Shown piece by piece: positions 27,574-36,173 of a stretch of 64,000 bases of DNA. Origin of the DNA: Plectonema cf. radiosum LEGE 06105 (GTDB lineage Bacteria > Cyanobacteriota > Cyanobacteriia > Cyanobacteriales > Nostocaceae); contig NZ_JADEWL010000016.1 of NCBI RefSeq assembly GCF_015207665.1, positions 23,209-87,208 of the forward strand. The letters run 5' to 3'. A program made the translations under genes and the position numbers. The notes below the pieces were generated by a model. The model searched no databases. It saw only the letters and a list, made by a program, of their open reading frames with translations, and was not told the DNA's origin. Within the stretch, counting starts at the first letter, position 1; the number at the start of each line of letters is the position of its first letter.

Positions 27574-28935
27574 TTGACACTCCCCACGCATAGAATGCGG
27601 GGGATTCTTGGTTCACGGATACAACTTAACCGAACAGGATTTCTCCAATCCGACCAGTGGTTCTATCTCCCCAAGCTTATAAGATCCGGTGTGCCCCACC
27701 GTACTTAATCCCTTCTGCAAAATATTAATTGCTGCATTAATATCCCGATCTTCTATGTATCCACAATAATTACAAATATGGGTTCTAGTTGATAGAGACT
27801 TTTGCACTTTTTCACCGCAATTAGAACAATTCTGACTAGTATTATGGGGAGCAACAGCAATTGTTAACTTTCCATATTTATAGCCAAAATAATCCAACCA
27901 GCGACGAAATAAGGACCATCCTGCATCAGTTATCGACTTAGCTAGATTTCGATTTCTTACCATACCTTTAACATTCAAATTTTCATAAGCTACCAAATCG
28001 TTAGATTGGATTAAACGGAGTGCTACTTTTTTAACAAACTCTTCTCGCTGCCTACTTACTTTTAAATGTTTACGGGCATAACGGATTCTAGCTTTATGAT
28101 AATTTTGAGACTGTGGTTTACCTTTTTTATACTTTTTAGATTTGTGACGATTCAGACGGTTTAATTGTCTTTCTCCCTGACGATAAAACTGTGGATTATC
28201 TTCGATGTTTCCTTGACTATCACTCAAGAAATATTTAATCCCGACATCAATTCCTACAGCTTTCTGGCTGGGAGTTATAGGTTTTACCGTATCTAAGCGG
28301 TCTAGCTCTACGGAAAATTGTACGTAATAACCATCCGCACGACGTACAATTTTGACTCGTTTGATTTGGCTTAATTGATAAAAATTTAAGTCTCTTGAAC
28401 CGATCAGTTTAAAAGTACCTATATTCTTTTTATCGGTAAAAGTAATGTACTTTCTATCGTCTGATAGCTTCCAACCTGAAACTTTATATTCAAGGGAACG
28501 AGTATTTTTCTTAAATTTAGGATACCCTTTTTTACCTAAAACATGGTTTTTGCAATTAGCATAAAACCGATTGACTGCTTTTAAGACTCTTTCTACAGCA
28601 GTTTGACAAGCATGAGAATTCAAGTCCTCTACAAACTTAAATTCTTTTCTTAACAACGTGTTGTATCGAAACATTTCGGTTTTACCTATACCACGATTAT
28701 CCATCCAAAAACGAAGCACTTTATTTCGGACAAATTGATATGTCCGCAGGGCTTCAGAAATGGCTGATATTTGTTGTGGTTTCGGTTTAACTTTAAATTC
28801 GTAGATCAACACGTTTGATACTTATAATGTAGGTATCACAACACATCATATCATATATTTAACTGTGCGGGGAATAAATTCCCCACGGGTTTATCCCCAC
28901 GAATGAATCCGGGGGCTTGCACCCTCCGAGTTTCG
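27574..28935 (-). mobile_element. TnpB-only IS200/IS605-type element (IS1341-like)
   Basis: Bounds are approximate. The right end of the element (low coordinates) has an imperfect hairpin with CCCCACGCAT at 27582-27591 and ATGCGGGGG at 27595-27603. The left end has GTGCGGGGAAT / ATTCCCCAC at 28865-28886 plus a second GC-rich fold near 28891-28920. Subterminal hairpins without terminal inverted repeats are typical of this superfamily. There is no tnpA, so the element cannot move alone but may be mobilised in trans. It lies just after bcp without disrupting it. Confidence 0.75.
27613..28812 (-). CDS. tnpB: RNA-guided nuclease TnpB
   Basis: 399 residues from GTG 28812. RuvC-like catalytic residues are all present: Asp189 in GIDVGIK, Glu277 in AYENLNV and Asp357 in DRDINAA. 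The zinc-finger cysteines are 329, 332, 347 and 350. The N-terminal helix-rich RNA-binding region is intact and there are no stops or frameshifts, so it could be active. TnpB proteins cut DNA next to a short transposon-adjacent motif, guided by a reRNA made from the gene's own 3' end. Here the reRNA would read leftward out of the gene to about 27574, with the guide taken from flanking DNA beyond that. Confidence 0.93.
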   Translation of the reverse strand: MLIYEFKVKPKPQQISAISEALRTYQFVRNKVLRFWMDNRGIGKTEMFRYNTLLRKEFKFVEDLNSHACQTAVERVLKAVNRFYANCKNHVLGKKGYPKFKKNTRSLEYKVSGWKLSDDRKYITFTDKKNIGTFKLIGSRDLNFYQLSQIKRVKIVRRADGYYVQFSVELDRLDTVKPITPSQKAVGIDVGIKYFLSDSQGNIEDNPQFYRQGERQLNRLNRHKSKKYKKGKPQSQNYHKARIRYARKHLKVSRQREEFVKKVALRLIQSNDLVAYENLNVKGMVRNRNLAKSITDAGWSLFRRWLDYFGYKYGKLTIAVAPHNTSQNCSNCGEKVQKSLSTRTHICNYCGYIEDRDINAAINILQKGLSTVGHTGSYKLGEIEPLVGLEKSCSVKLYP

Positions 28936-28945
28936 GTCATAAAAA

Positions 28946-28975
28946 TGTAGAGACGGGATATATCACGTCTCTACA
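28946..28975. repeat. Palindromic repeat (TGTAGAGACG family)
   Basis: TGTAGAGACG (28946-28955) pairs exactly with CGTCTCTACA (28966-28975). Degenerate relatives occur at 34382-34408 and 43376-43404, so this is a dispersed family. Confidence 0.75.
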
Positions 28976-29005
28976 TCTGTAATTCATATCTAAATTCAGT
29001 TAATT

Positions 29006-29434
29006 TTAATTCCCAGAAGCGGGTGTTTGCCCTGGTGTATAAACTGGGAATGCAAAGTCAAAATTACTCGGTTGTTGTCCGTTTGTCGATTGCTGTTGAC
29101 GTTGTTGCAGCAAACGTTCTTGCTTTGCACGGAATAAGTCTGCTTCAGAATTAATTTGCTGCCGATTTTGAGAAGAAAAACCTTGCCAGTCTAAGGTTCC
29201 AAAATTTGCTCGGTGAATCAAACTCATTGGATTAAAATTACCATCTTGAGGTCCGTAGATGGAATCTCCATCACCTTGTTTTGTATCAAATGTATTGTTT
29301 TGATAGCTAGATGGTATGGAAAGCTCTTGACTGCTTTGAGCCAAACTCGCTTGAGGTAAAATTATACAAGCAATGCCAAATCCGGTAACAGTAGCAGCAA
29401 CTAGTTTATTAAGTTGTGAAATCGATATTTTCAT
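29006..29434 (-). CDS. Secreted Gln/Asn-rich hypothetical protein
   Basis: 142 residues from ATG 29434, which is preceded by a good ribosome site (AAAAGGGGAAAATTTG) and is a better start than the upstream in-frame codon at 29482. A Sec signal peptide is clear: MKISISQLNKLV, a hydrophobic core, then ILPQASLAQS with an AxA-like cleavage site. The mature part has a Q/R-rich helix (RAKQERLLQQRQQQS) and no known domain. It follows the ABC permease by 40 bases and probably shares its transcript. Function unknown. Confidence 0.7.
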   Translation of the reverse strand: MKISISQLNKLVAATVTGFGIACIILPQASLAQSSQELSIPSSYQNNTFDTKQGDGDSIYGPQDGNFNPMSLIHRANFGTLDWQGFSSQNRQQINSEADLFRAKQERLLQQRQQQSTNGQQPSNFDFAFPVYTPGQTPASGN

Positions 29435-29474
29435 CAAATTTTCCCCTTTTATGACTCCAATTAATACTTCTATT

Positions 29475-30374
29475 TTACGCAAGAGTACGACGTAGGCGGG
29501 GTTGAATGCTCAATAATGCTACAACCGCAAAGCCTAACAATACTAGTATTGCACCGCCAAAAGTTACATCACCCCAAAAAGCGTGCATCACTATACTATT
29601 TAATCCCCAACTTTCATGTTGGTAAAGATAGCGGATTGGCTCAATTGCATAGCTCAGAGGATTGATTGTGGCGATAACCTGTAACCATTGAGGCATAAAT
29701 GACAAAGGAGCTAAAGCCGTACTGGCAAATAATAAAGGTAAGTTAGTCACGAAGATGACTGCGATTAACTCAATGTGTCCCGGTAGTGCGAAGGCTAAAC
29801 CCAAGGAGAGAGCCGTTACACCCAAAGCCAGTAGAAACACGATTAAAGCAATGGTAGCTAAACCCGCTGCATCGGGGATACCCGCTCCCAAAAATGCCGC
29901 AGCCCCCACAATTACCGCTGCTTGCAGCAAAGTTTGACTGATAATAAAGATTGCCGAAGCAAAGACAATAGAAAAACGTGACGCTAAAGGAGCAACTAAT
30001 AACCGATTTAAAAAGCCAAATTCTCGGTCAAACATAATCGGTAAACCAGCATTCAGCGCTCCACCAAAAGCTGTGAATACTATTATCCCAGCAGCTAAAA
30101 ATTCAGCGTAATTTGTCGTATTGCCAAAAATTCCTTTTGGTGCATTTTGAAAAAGTGCGCCAAATAACACCAACCACATTACAGGTTGAATAATACTAGC
30201 TACTAAAGTTGAAGGACGACGCTGTAACTGAATAAATAGACGACGAGTTAAAGCCAAAGTTTCTTGAACTAACTCAGAGAAAACACTTTGATTCGCATCA
30301 CTGTACAGTTGTGGTGATGCTATTTCTTGTAAATTAATATCTGCTGACTTGGAAGATAAAACTGTGCCACTCAT
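29475..30374 (-). CDS. ABC-2 type exporter permease
   Basis: 299 residues, six membrane helices in the ABC-2 (DrrB-like) layout, with cytoplasmic N-terminus LFIQLQRRPSTLVASIIQPVMWLVLFGALFQ and a late conserved block (FMPQWLQVIATINPLSYAIEPIRYLY). It pairs with the ATPase gene just upstream to form a half-size exporter of drugs, lipids or glycans. The substrate cannot be told from sequence. A heptamer array separates the two genes. Confidence 0.92.
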   Translation of the reverse strand: MSGTVLSSKSADINLQEIASPQLYSDANQSVFSELVQETLALTRRLFIQLQRRPSTLVASIIQPVMWLVLFGALFQNAPKGIFGNTTNYAEFLAAGIIVFTAFGGALNAGLPIMFDREFGFLNRLLVAPLASRFSIVFASAIFIISQTLLQAAVIVGAAAFLGAGIPDAAGLATIALIVFLLALGVTALSLGLAFALPGHIELIAVIFVTNLPLLFASTALAPLSFMPQWLQVIATINPLSYAIEPIRYLYQHESWGLNSIVMHAFWGDVTFGGAILVLLGFAVVALLSIQPRLRRTLA

Positions 30375-30400
30375 AACGATTTTGGATTTTAGATTAAAAC

Positions 30401-30458
30401 AGTTGACAGTTGACAGTTGACAGTTGACCTCTAACCTTTAACCTTTGACCTCTAACCT
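30401..30458. repeat. Heptamer array between ABC genes
   Basis: Two unit types in tandem: AGTTGAC about four times, then variants of CTAACCT/TTAACCT/TTGACCT. The array starts right at the stop codon of the ATPase gene and fills most of the 82-base spacer, lying inside the probable operon. Confidence 0.8.
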
Positions 30459-31482
30459 ACTTCATACTTTGTTTCTTTTCAGCTTTCATATCACGAGTTC
30501 CTACCGCAGCAAATTCGGCATCCATCAAGGTACGTCCTGTTGCTGCGAGGTAAACATCATCTAAACTCGGACGAGATTGGGCAATCCCAAAGGTGGGTAA
30601 ACCGGCATTATTTAAAGCTTGCTGTATAGTAATCAAAGCATCTTGATGCTGGGTAACAACCAAGTTTAAGGAATTACCTTGAGCGCTGTTAATGATTGCT
30701 TCTTTGACAAAAGGTAGGGAAGTAAGTAAATTTTTGGCTTTTTGAGCTTCCTCATCCGAGGTAAACTCGCGAATGCGGAGAGTTATTCTATCTCCTCCTA
30801 ATTTATCTTTTAATTGGGATGGTGTTCCTGTGGCAATTACCTCACCGCGATCGATTATTGCCACTCGATCGGACAAAGCGTCGATTTCTTCTAAATAATG
30901 GCTGGTAATTAATACTGTTGTTCCTGCTTCTCGCAACTTCCGCAGAAATTCCCACACCACAAAACGGCTTTCGATATCCAACCCTGCTGTTGGTTCGTCT
31001 AATACTAATAAATCAGGTGCGTGGAGTAATCCCGCAGCTAAATCCAACCGTTTGAGTAAACCACCGGAATAGGTTCCCGTCTTTTTGTTGGCGTATTCCT
31101 GTAAACCGAGTAAATCTAAAACATTTTCAATCCGCTGTTTTGTTACTTTTGCGGGTATATGATAAAGCGCTGCTTGGAGTTGCAATAATTCCCTTCCAGT
31201 CAGCACCTTATCTGGAGCAACCTCTTGAGCCACATAGCCAAGACGTTTCCTGGCATCTTTGGGATTATCGATTACCGAGATACCAGACACTTCAATTTTG
31301 CCCGCATCTGGAGTAGTTAAAGTACACAAAGCACGCAGAGTAGTAGTTTTTCCAGCACCATTAGGACCGAGTAAACCGAAAATTTCCCCTCGCTCTACCT
31401 GAAAGGAAATATTTTTAACGGCTTGGGTTGTACCGTAGTGCTTCTTTAAATTTTCGACTAAAACGGCAGGAGCCATTGACAT
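30457..31482 (-). CDS. ABC exporter ATP-binding protein (DrrA-like)
   Basis: 341 residues from ATG 31482, which has AAAGAG just upstream; a TTG at 31500 and an ATG at 31476 are alternatives. Walker A GPNGAGKTT, signature YSGGLLKRLDLA, Walker B LLVLDEPTAGLD and the switch-histidine region TTVLITSHY are all intact. The C-terminal extension ending in SLDDVYLAATGR is typical of DrrA/CcmA-like subunits. Works with the permease downstream. Confidence 0.94.
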   Translation of the reverse strand: MSMAPAVLVENLKKHYGTTQAVKNISFQVERGEIFGLLGPNGAGKTTTLRALCTLTTPDAGKIEVSGISVIDNPKDARKRLGYVAQEVAPDKVLTGRELLQLQAALYHIPAKVTKQRIENVLDLLGLQEYANKKTGTYSGGLLKRLDLAAGLLHAPDLLVLDEPTAGLDIESRFVVWEFLRKLREAGTTVLITSHYLEEIDALSDRVAIIDRGEVIATGTPSQLKDKLGGDRITLRIREFTSDEEAQKAKNLLTSLPFVKEAIINSAQGNSLNLVVTQHQDALITIQQALNNAGLPTFGIAQSRPSLDDVYLAATGRTLMDAEFAAVGTRDMKAEKKQSMK

Positions 31483-31524
31483 TAACTCTTTAATATACAA
31501 ATCTCAACAAATTCTATCTTCACT

Positions 31525-32245
31525 CTAGCATCGATTATATTCGTTGAGTTCCTTGACGAATTGGTTGAAAAGCAGTTTGCAGGCTCGTACCGATATACGT
31601 GAGCGCACAAGGCGTATAGGTCTACCACCAGACTTTTCTTTATCTAGAATTGCTCCAAGTTTTTTGGTAATTTCATTGGTTCGCGATCGCTTTGGCTCGA
31701 CACTGGTAAAAACCCACTGCCAAAAAGCTTTACGACACAACGCGCTACCTCCAGAGACTTTTGACTTTTTCTTATCACCACTAGAATCTTGTGTTGGAGC
31801 CAATCCCATAACTTTTTGAAATTTACGCTCTGAAAGCCTACGTTTTAAGTGCTTGTTGGAATTTCTTGACTTGTGAAACTCTACTGTCTTTCCCCGCTTA
31901 ACCACCCCCAAAGCAACGGAACATCACCATTACGACCGCGTGGTGACTTGGTAAGGGACTTCCAGAAAATTGCCACGCTAGATCCTGTCGCAACCTATTA
32001 ATAATTGGACTTTGTACGCGGTTTAAATGCACGAGCCTTAAAATCAATTCCCTTATTCGTGATGTTGTCACGTCACCGAGTTGTTAAATACCGTGTTGGC
32101 GATATGTAATCAAAAGCGTAACAAGCAAGCGCAAGTGCATCAGCGTTATCATCTTTATCCGGTAAATTCAAATGAGAACTGCGATAGCTTCTAAGTTCTT
32201 TGTGACCTACTAGATTTACAGATACACCATTCTGTGCTAAATCTC
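31525..32245 (-). pseudogene. Decayed IS110-family transposase
   Basis: The C-terminal part is an open frame of 128 codons (31525-31911) with the IS110 C-terminal domain (FQKVMGLAPTQ, SGGSALCRKAFWQWV, RACKLLFNQFV). Further right on the minus strand, translation in shifting frames gives INRLRQDLAWQF and then VGHKELRSYRSSHLNLPDKDDNADALALA. The latter includes the DADALA motif of the DEDD catalytic domain. Stops and at least two frameshifts interrupt it, and the N-terminus is missing. It is a dead copy; nothing resembling intact ends was found. Confidence 0.8.
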
Positions 32246-32341
32246 TCTATATTTCGAGTGATATCGACCATTTAGTCAAATATTGCGAACAATAGCGCGA
32301 TAGAATCCTTAATAACGCCAAATTCTAAGTATTTGTACCGC

Positions 32342-33130
32342 GTGAAAACAGACAGCATATTTTATCGCCTTTTTCAAGAATTCCCCAGCATCTTTTTTGA
32401 ATTAATTGGTAATTCAGAGCAACTCGCAGATGTTTACGAATTCTCCTCCGTCGAAATCAAGCAAACAGCATTCCGAATTGATGGTGTTTTTCTTCCCAAT
32501 CGAGGAGAAAACAACCCAATATATTTTGTAGAAGTCCAATTTCAAAGCGACGAAGAAATTTATTTACGGCTATTTTCAGAAATATTTTTATACCTGCGTC
32601 AAAACAAATCTAAAAATCCTTGGCAGGGAATAGTAATTTATCCCAGTCGCAGCGTAGATACAGCAGAAATATTTCATTACAGCGAATTCTTTCAAAGCCA
32701 ACGTGTAAGAAGAATTTATCTTAATGAATTAGGAGAAACAACCTCTCTACCAGTGGGAATTGCTACCATAAAGTTAATCATCGAAGATGAAAATACTGCC
32801 ATTGTGACAGCCAGAGATTTGATAGCAAGAACCCAGCAAGAAATCAATACCGAGCGACAGCAAAAACAGTTATTAGAATTGATAGAGACAATATTAGTTT
32901 ATAAATTCCCGCTAATGAGTAGAAAGGAGATTGAAGCCATGTTTGGATTAAGCGATTTGAAACAAACAAAAGTTTATCAAGAAGCAGTCGAAGAAGGTAA
33001 AGAGCAAGGAATGCAGCAAAAAAGTTTAGAGCTTGTACCTGTATTATTGCGATTGGGATTAAGTTTAGAACAGATTGCAAACGAGTTAAATTTGAGCTTG
33101 GAGCAAGTTAGAAAACAAATAGAAAATTAA
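32342..33130 (+). CDS. Rpn family recombination-promoting nuclease/putative transposase (DUF2887)
   Basis: 262 residues from GTG 32342, giving the family-typical opening MKTDSIFYRLFQEFPSIFFEL; the TTG at 32333 is less likely. The PD-(D/E)XK-like core is visible as FRIDGVFLP and PIYFVEVQFQ. The C-terminal half carries QLLELIETILVYKFP, MSRKEIEAMFGL and a helix-turn-helix-like QIANELNLSLEQVRKQI. Rpn proteins are nucleases that promote recombination and are often found in variable regions. It sits next to the IS110 remnant. Confidence 0.85.
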   Translation: MKTDSIFYRLFQEFPSIFFELIGNSEQLADVYEFSSVEIKQTAFRIDGVFLPNRGENNPIYFVEVQFQSDEEIYLRLFSEIFLYLRQNKSKNPWQGIVIYPSRSVDTAEIFHYSEFFQSQRVRRIYLNELGETTSLPVGIATIKLIIEDENTAIVTARDLIARTQQEINTERQQKQLLELIETILVYKFPLMSRKEIEAMFGLSDLKQTKVYQEAVEEGKEQGMQQKSLELVPVLLRLGLSLEQIANELNLSLEQVRKQIEN

Positions 33131-33178
33131 TCCCAAAACCTTCAAGAGTAGAAAGGAGATTGAAGCCATGTTTGGATT
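32917..33178. repeat. 33-base direct repeat spanning the Rpn gene's 3' end
   Basis: The 33 bases at 32917-32949, inside the Rpn gene (encoding SRKEIEAMFGL), recur exactly at 33146-33178, just after the gene. The second copy is not followed by further gene sequence but by a heptamer array. It looks like a remnant of a second, deleted Rpn copy. Confidence 0.8.
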
Positions 33179-33224
33179 TATCACCTCTAACCTCTAACCT
33201 TTAACCTTTAACCTCTAACCTGTC
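33179..33224. repeat. Heptamer array abutting the dusB start
   Basis: About five CTAACCT/TTAACCT units end four bases before the ATG of dusB at 33229, leaving no room for a normal ribosome site. Confidence 0.75.
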
Positions 33225-33228
33225 CCCC

Positions 33229-34233
33229 ATGCTTTCCCCCGAACTCAAAATAAAACTTTCAACTCCTCTAAAAATTGGCTCGGTGGAAGTCAACAGCCGA
33301 GTTTTGCAATCACCTTTATCAGGTGTCACCGACTTAGTATTTCGACGGTTGGTGCGTCGCTATGCACCGGATTCGATGATGTATACCGAAATGGTTCACG
33401 CTTCGGGATTGGCTCATGTTAAAGAGTTACCGAAAGTCATGGAAGTAGATATCAACGAACGTCCGATAAGTATTCAATTATTTGATTGTCGTCCAGATTT
33501 TCTCGCACAAGCTGCTCAAAAAGCAGTAAAAGAAGGTGCGGATACTATTGATATAAATATGGGTTGTCCGGTAAATAAAGTGACTCGTAAAGGCGGCGGT
33601 TCTTCACTTTTAAGACAGCCAGAAATTGCTCAATCAATAGTTAGGGAAATTGTCAACGCGGTGGATATTCCGGTAACAGTAAAAACTCGTATCGGTTGGG
33701 ATGATGGGGAAATTACTATCCTCGATTTTGCTAAAAGAATCCAAGATGCGGGAGCGCAAATGATTACCATTCACGGACGAACTCGCGCTCAAGGATACAA
33801 TGGGAATGCTCGTTGGGAATGGATTGCTCGTGTCAAGAAAGTGCTTGATATTCCTGTAATTGCCAATGGAGATATTTTTTCTGTAGAATCGGCAATTAAA
33901 TGTTTGGAAATAACTGGTGCTGATGGGGTAATGTGTTCGCGGGGTACTTTGGGTTATCCGTTTTTGGTTGGAGAAATTGATTATTTTTTAAAAACCGGAA
34001 AAAAGTTAGCTTCACCGACAACTATCGAGCTTTTGGAATGCGCTAAAGAACATTTAAAAGCTTTGTGGGAATATAAGGGAAATAGAGGGATTTATCAAGC
34101 AAGAAAACACATGGCTTGGTATGCAAAAGGTTTTAACGGTGCTGCGGAGTTACGACAGCAGTTTAATACAGTGGAAACGGTTTTACAGGGAGAAGAATTG
34201 ATTGATCGAGCAATTGAAAATATAATTAATTAA
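33229..34233 (+). CDS. dusB: tRNA-dihydrouridine synthase
   Basis: FMN-dependent enzyme that reduces uridines in the tRNA D-loop. 334 residues, full length. Seen: SPLSGVTDLVFRRLVRR near the N-terminus, the catalytic cysteine in DINMGCPVNKV followed by KGGGSSLL, the KTRIGW strand, and the FMN-phosphate-binding segments IHGRTRAQGYNG and IANGDI. The wording fits the DusB class. The start codon is directly preceded by a heptamer array and the only Shine-Dalgarno-like sequence is absent. Confidence 0.95.
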   Translation: MLSPELKIKLSTPLKIGSVEVNSRVLQSPLSGVTDLVFRRLVRRYAPDSMMYTEMVHASGLAHVKELPKVMEVDINERPISIQLFDCRPDFLAQAAQKAVKEGADTIDINMGCPVNKVTRKGGGSSLLRQPEIAQSIVREIVNAVDIPVTVKTRIGWDDGEITILDFAKRIQDAGAQMITIHGRTRAQGYNGNARWEWIARVKKVLDIPVIANGDIFSVESAIKCLEITGADGVMCSRGTLGYPFLVGEIDYFLKTGKKLASPTTIELLECAKEHLKALWEYKGNRGIYQARKHMAWYAKGFNGAAELRQQFNTVETVLQGEELIDRAIENIIN

Positions 34234-34326
34234 TTAATATGAATACCTTGATTTTTTGGCTCTGTGATAAGTCGGGTTTCTACAAAATTTCTAGACGTAT
34301 TATCTCAAGTCCCGATGATTAGTTAT

Positions 34327-34408
34327 TATTCCCCATTATCTATTACCCATTACCTATTACCTGTTCCCTATTCCATTAAAATAGAGATGCAACAATCCTA
34401 CATCTCTA
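34327..34408. repeat. Repeat cluster: ATTACC-type units plus TAGAGATG palindrome
   Basis: TATTACCCATTACCTATTACCTGTTCCC is a decayed heptamer array near 34342-34374. It is followed by TAGAGATG (34382-34389) paired with CATCTCTA (34401-34408), a relative of the palindrome at 28946. An unpaired AAGTCGGGTTT word lies just before, near 34268. All sit between convergent genes. Confidence 0.65.
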
Positions 34409-34445
34409 CTTCTTATAACTAAATATTTTTATCAAATAACTACCT

Positions 34446-35510
34446 TTAAAAAATTCCAATTTCTTCAAATTCTCCAAACATTTCCTCAAAAAAATTATCA
34501 ACCATTTCTTGATGCCTTTGTCGTAAAATTGGAGGACCTTGAATAAATTGTTTAATTGTAATTTTTTTATCTCGAAAATCTCTTACAAACTCACATATTG
34601 AAGAAATTACTTTAATTTCAGATTCTACTTGTTCAACCATTTGAGCAATCGGATCTATTTTTTCCCGAACGGCTTTTCTGTAACCTGAAACTATTTGTCC
34701 TTCATTGGTGTTTTTCGCAAGTCGAAGTTCGTTTTTGAGATTTTCATATTGGACTTCTAAAAACTCGTTATGCTGCTCTAATTTATTACATTTCCTAGTC
34801 AAATCATCTTCACAGTCGAATGAAAAAGATTCTTCTACCTGATGTAATCTTTCAATTTCCAGTAATCGTGCTAAATCACCTTCTTGATAAGCTTTATTAA
34901 TTTCCTTCATAATTTCTGTATGACGCATCTGAATATCACTATCCGTAACTTTATCCGGGTGAAATATCTCAGCTAATCTCAAAAACGTCTGACGAATTTT
35001 TTTTGATTCACCAGTTTTACCTACTCCAAAATCTGGTTGTGGTTGTTGATATCCTGATTCGGTATCGCGATCGCCATTTTCATCAAATGAATCAGAACAA
35101 TCCGCTTCTTCTTCCTGTATGTCAAAAAAATCTTCTGGAATATCATCTTCTGTCAAACCAAGTTTGACGCTGATTATCCCTGCTGCTTGAAGACTACGAT
35201 AAACCTGTTCGATATTTTTCCTAGTCTGCTTTCCTAATTTCCGTGTGGTCAAAATTTCATCGAAAAGTTGATGTATTTCGTCATCTAGAAGCGCCATTTT
35301 TTGGAAGCAAGGCGTACATCTACCGTGTATTTCCGTAGCTACAGAACGCATCTGTTCGAGAAAGTTTTGTTGTTCGGTGCGTTTTTTCTTGATTTGCTTG
35401 AGCAACCATTGATGCTTTTTCTCTAAACTTTCCAGACGAATATGCAGAGATGAAAGAGCAAGTGAGGTTGCTGCTGTGAACCTAGATGGAGATGAAACTG
35501 GTGTAGACAT
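34446..35510 (-). CDS. J-domain protein with internal DnaJ motif
   Basis: 354 residues, soluble. The J-domain is in the middle: IRQTFLRLAEIFHPDKV with the HPD triad at residues 184-186, then MKEINKAYQEGD. The N-terminal 110 residues form a coiled coil (SLEKKHQWLLKQIKKKRTEQ) with a CTPC pair (65/68), and a second coiled coil follows the J-domain (KLEQHNEFLEVQYENLKNEL). Residues 122-165 are acidic and disordered-looking. It should stimulate an Hsp70 ATPase; the client or site is unknown. The architecture differs from classical DnaJ, which has an N-terminal J-domain and zinc fingers. Confidence 0.85.
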   Translation of the reverse strand: MSTPVSSPSRFTAATSLALSSLHIRLESLEKKHQWLLKQIKKKRTEQQNFLEQMRSVATEIHGRCTPCFQKMALLDDEIHQLFDEILTTRKLGKQTRKNIEQVYRSLQAAGIISVKLGLTEDDIPEDFFDIQEEEADCSDSFDENGDRDTESGYQQPQPDFGVGKTGESKKIRQTFLRLAEIFHPDKVTDSDIQMRHTEIMKEINKAYQEGDLARLLEIERLHQVEESFSFDCEDDLTRKCNKLEQHNEFLEVQYENLKNELRLAKNTNEGQIVSGYRKAVREKIDPIAQMVEQVESEIKVISSICEFVRDFRDKKITIKQFIQGPPILRQRHQEMVDNFFEEMFGEFEEIGIF

Positions 35511-35732
35511 AAGTAGACATTAAATATTGGGGTCAATTCGTTCAAAGCTCCCAGACTTTTATAATGTACTACTTTTTGCCATTTCTCCAACACCCCTTGA
35601 TGACTAATTTACTAATTTCCCGGTATTCTCCAATTGAATCAACAATAGTTTTAATATTTAGTAAAATTTCTCATAGCATTAATTGAATTAATTTGATTAA
35701 TATTATTGTCTATAATCCTGTAATTACAAAGT

Positions 35733-36173
35733 TTATACAGTATCATTAAATGATAATTGACAATTGGTCACTGATAATTGATTAGCTTCATCCTCTAACA
35801 TCCGAATCAGGTTTTGATCGCCCATACGCTTAGCAACTTCCAAACGACGTTGTAAATCGCGGCATAAATTTGCACTATGAGTACTATCTAACTGATTATT
35901 GTTTCTATTACTTCTAATGAATAGATTATTACTTTTAGCAAAAATAGAATTTAATTTTTTACGCTGCTTTAATTTCTCAATTTCTTCTGGATTTCCAGAA
36001 TAATAAGCAGCACCGCGATAATTTAATTCAACCGCACTGGGATTTACAGGAGTGATTCGTGAGTGATGACAATTCCACTCTACACCCCGATATTTTCCAC
36101 AGACTCCCTGAGTAGTTACTTCAACTGCTACAGGAACATATTCATATTTAACTCCACGATAAATAAGCTGCAT
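35733..36173 (-). CDS. DUF4278 protein with a repeat-derived C-terminus
   Basis: 146 residues from ATG 36173, preceded by GGAAGGAGATT; the upstream in-frame start at 36230 is unlikely. The N-terminal MQLIYRGVKYEYVP and the later LNYRGAAYYSG are the paired signature of DUF4278, a small cyanobacterial family of unknown function. Residues about 60-130 are polar and contain RSNRNNNQ. The last 15 residues (NQLSVTNCQLSFNDTV) are encoded by repeat sequence of the caattatca type, so they are probably not ancestral. Confidence 0.8.
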   Translation of the reverse strand: MQLIYRGVKYEYVPVAVEVTTQGVCGKYRGVEWNCHHSRITPVNPSAVELNYRGAAYYSGNPEEIEKLKQRKKLNSIFAKSNNLFIRSNRNNNQLDSTHSANLCRDLQRRLEVAKRMGDQNLIRMLEDEANQLSVTNCQLSFNDTV

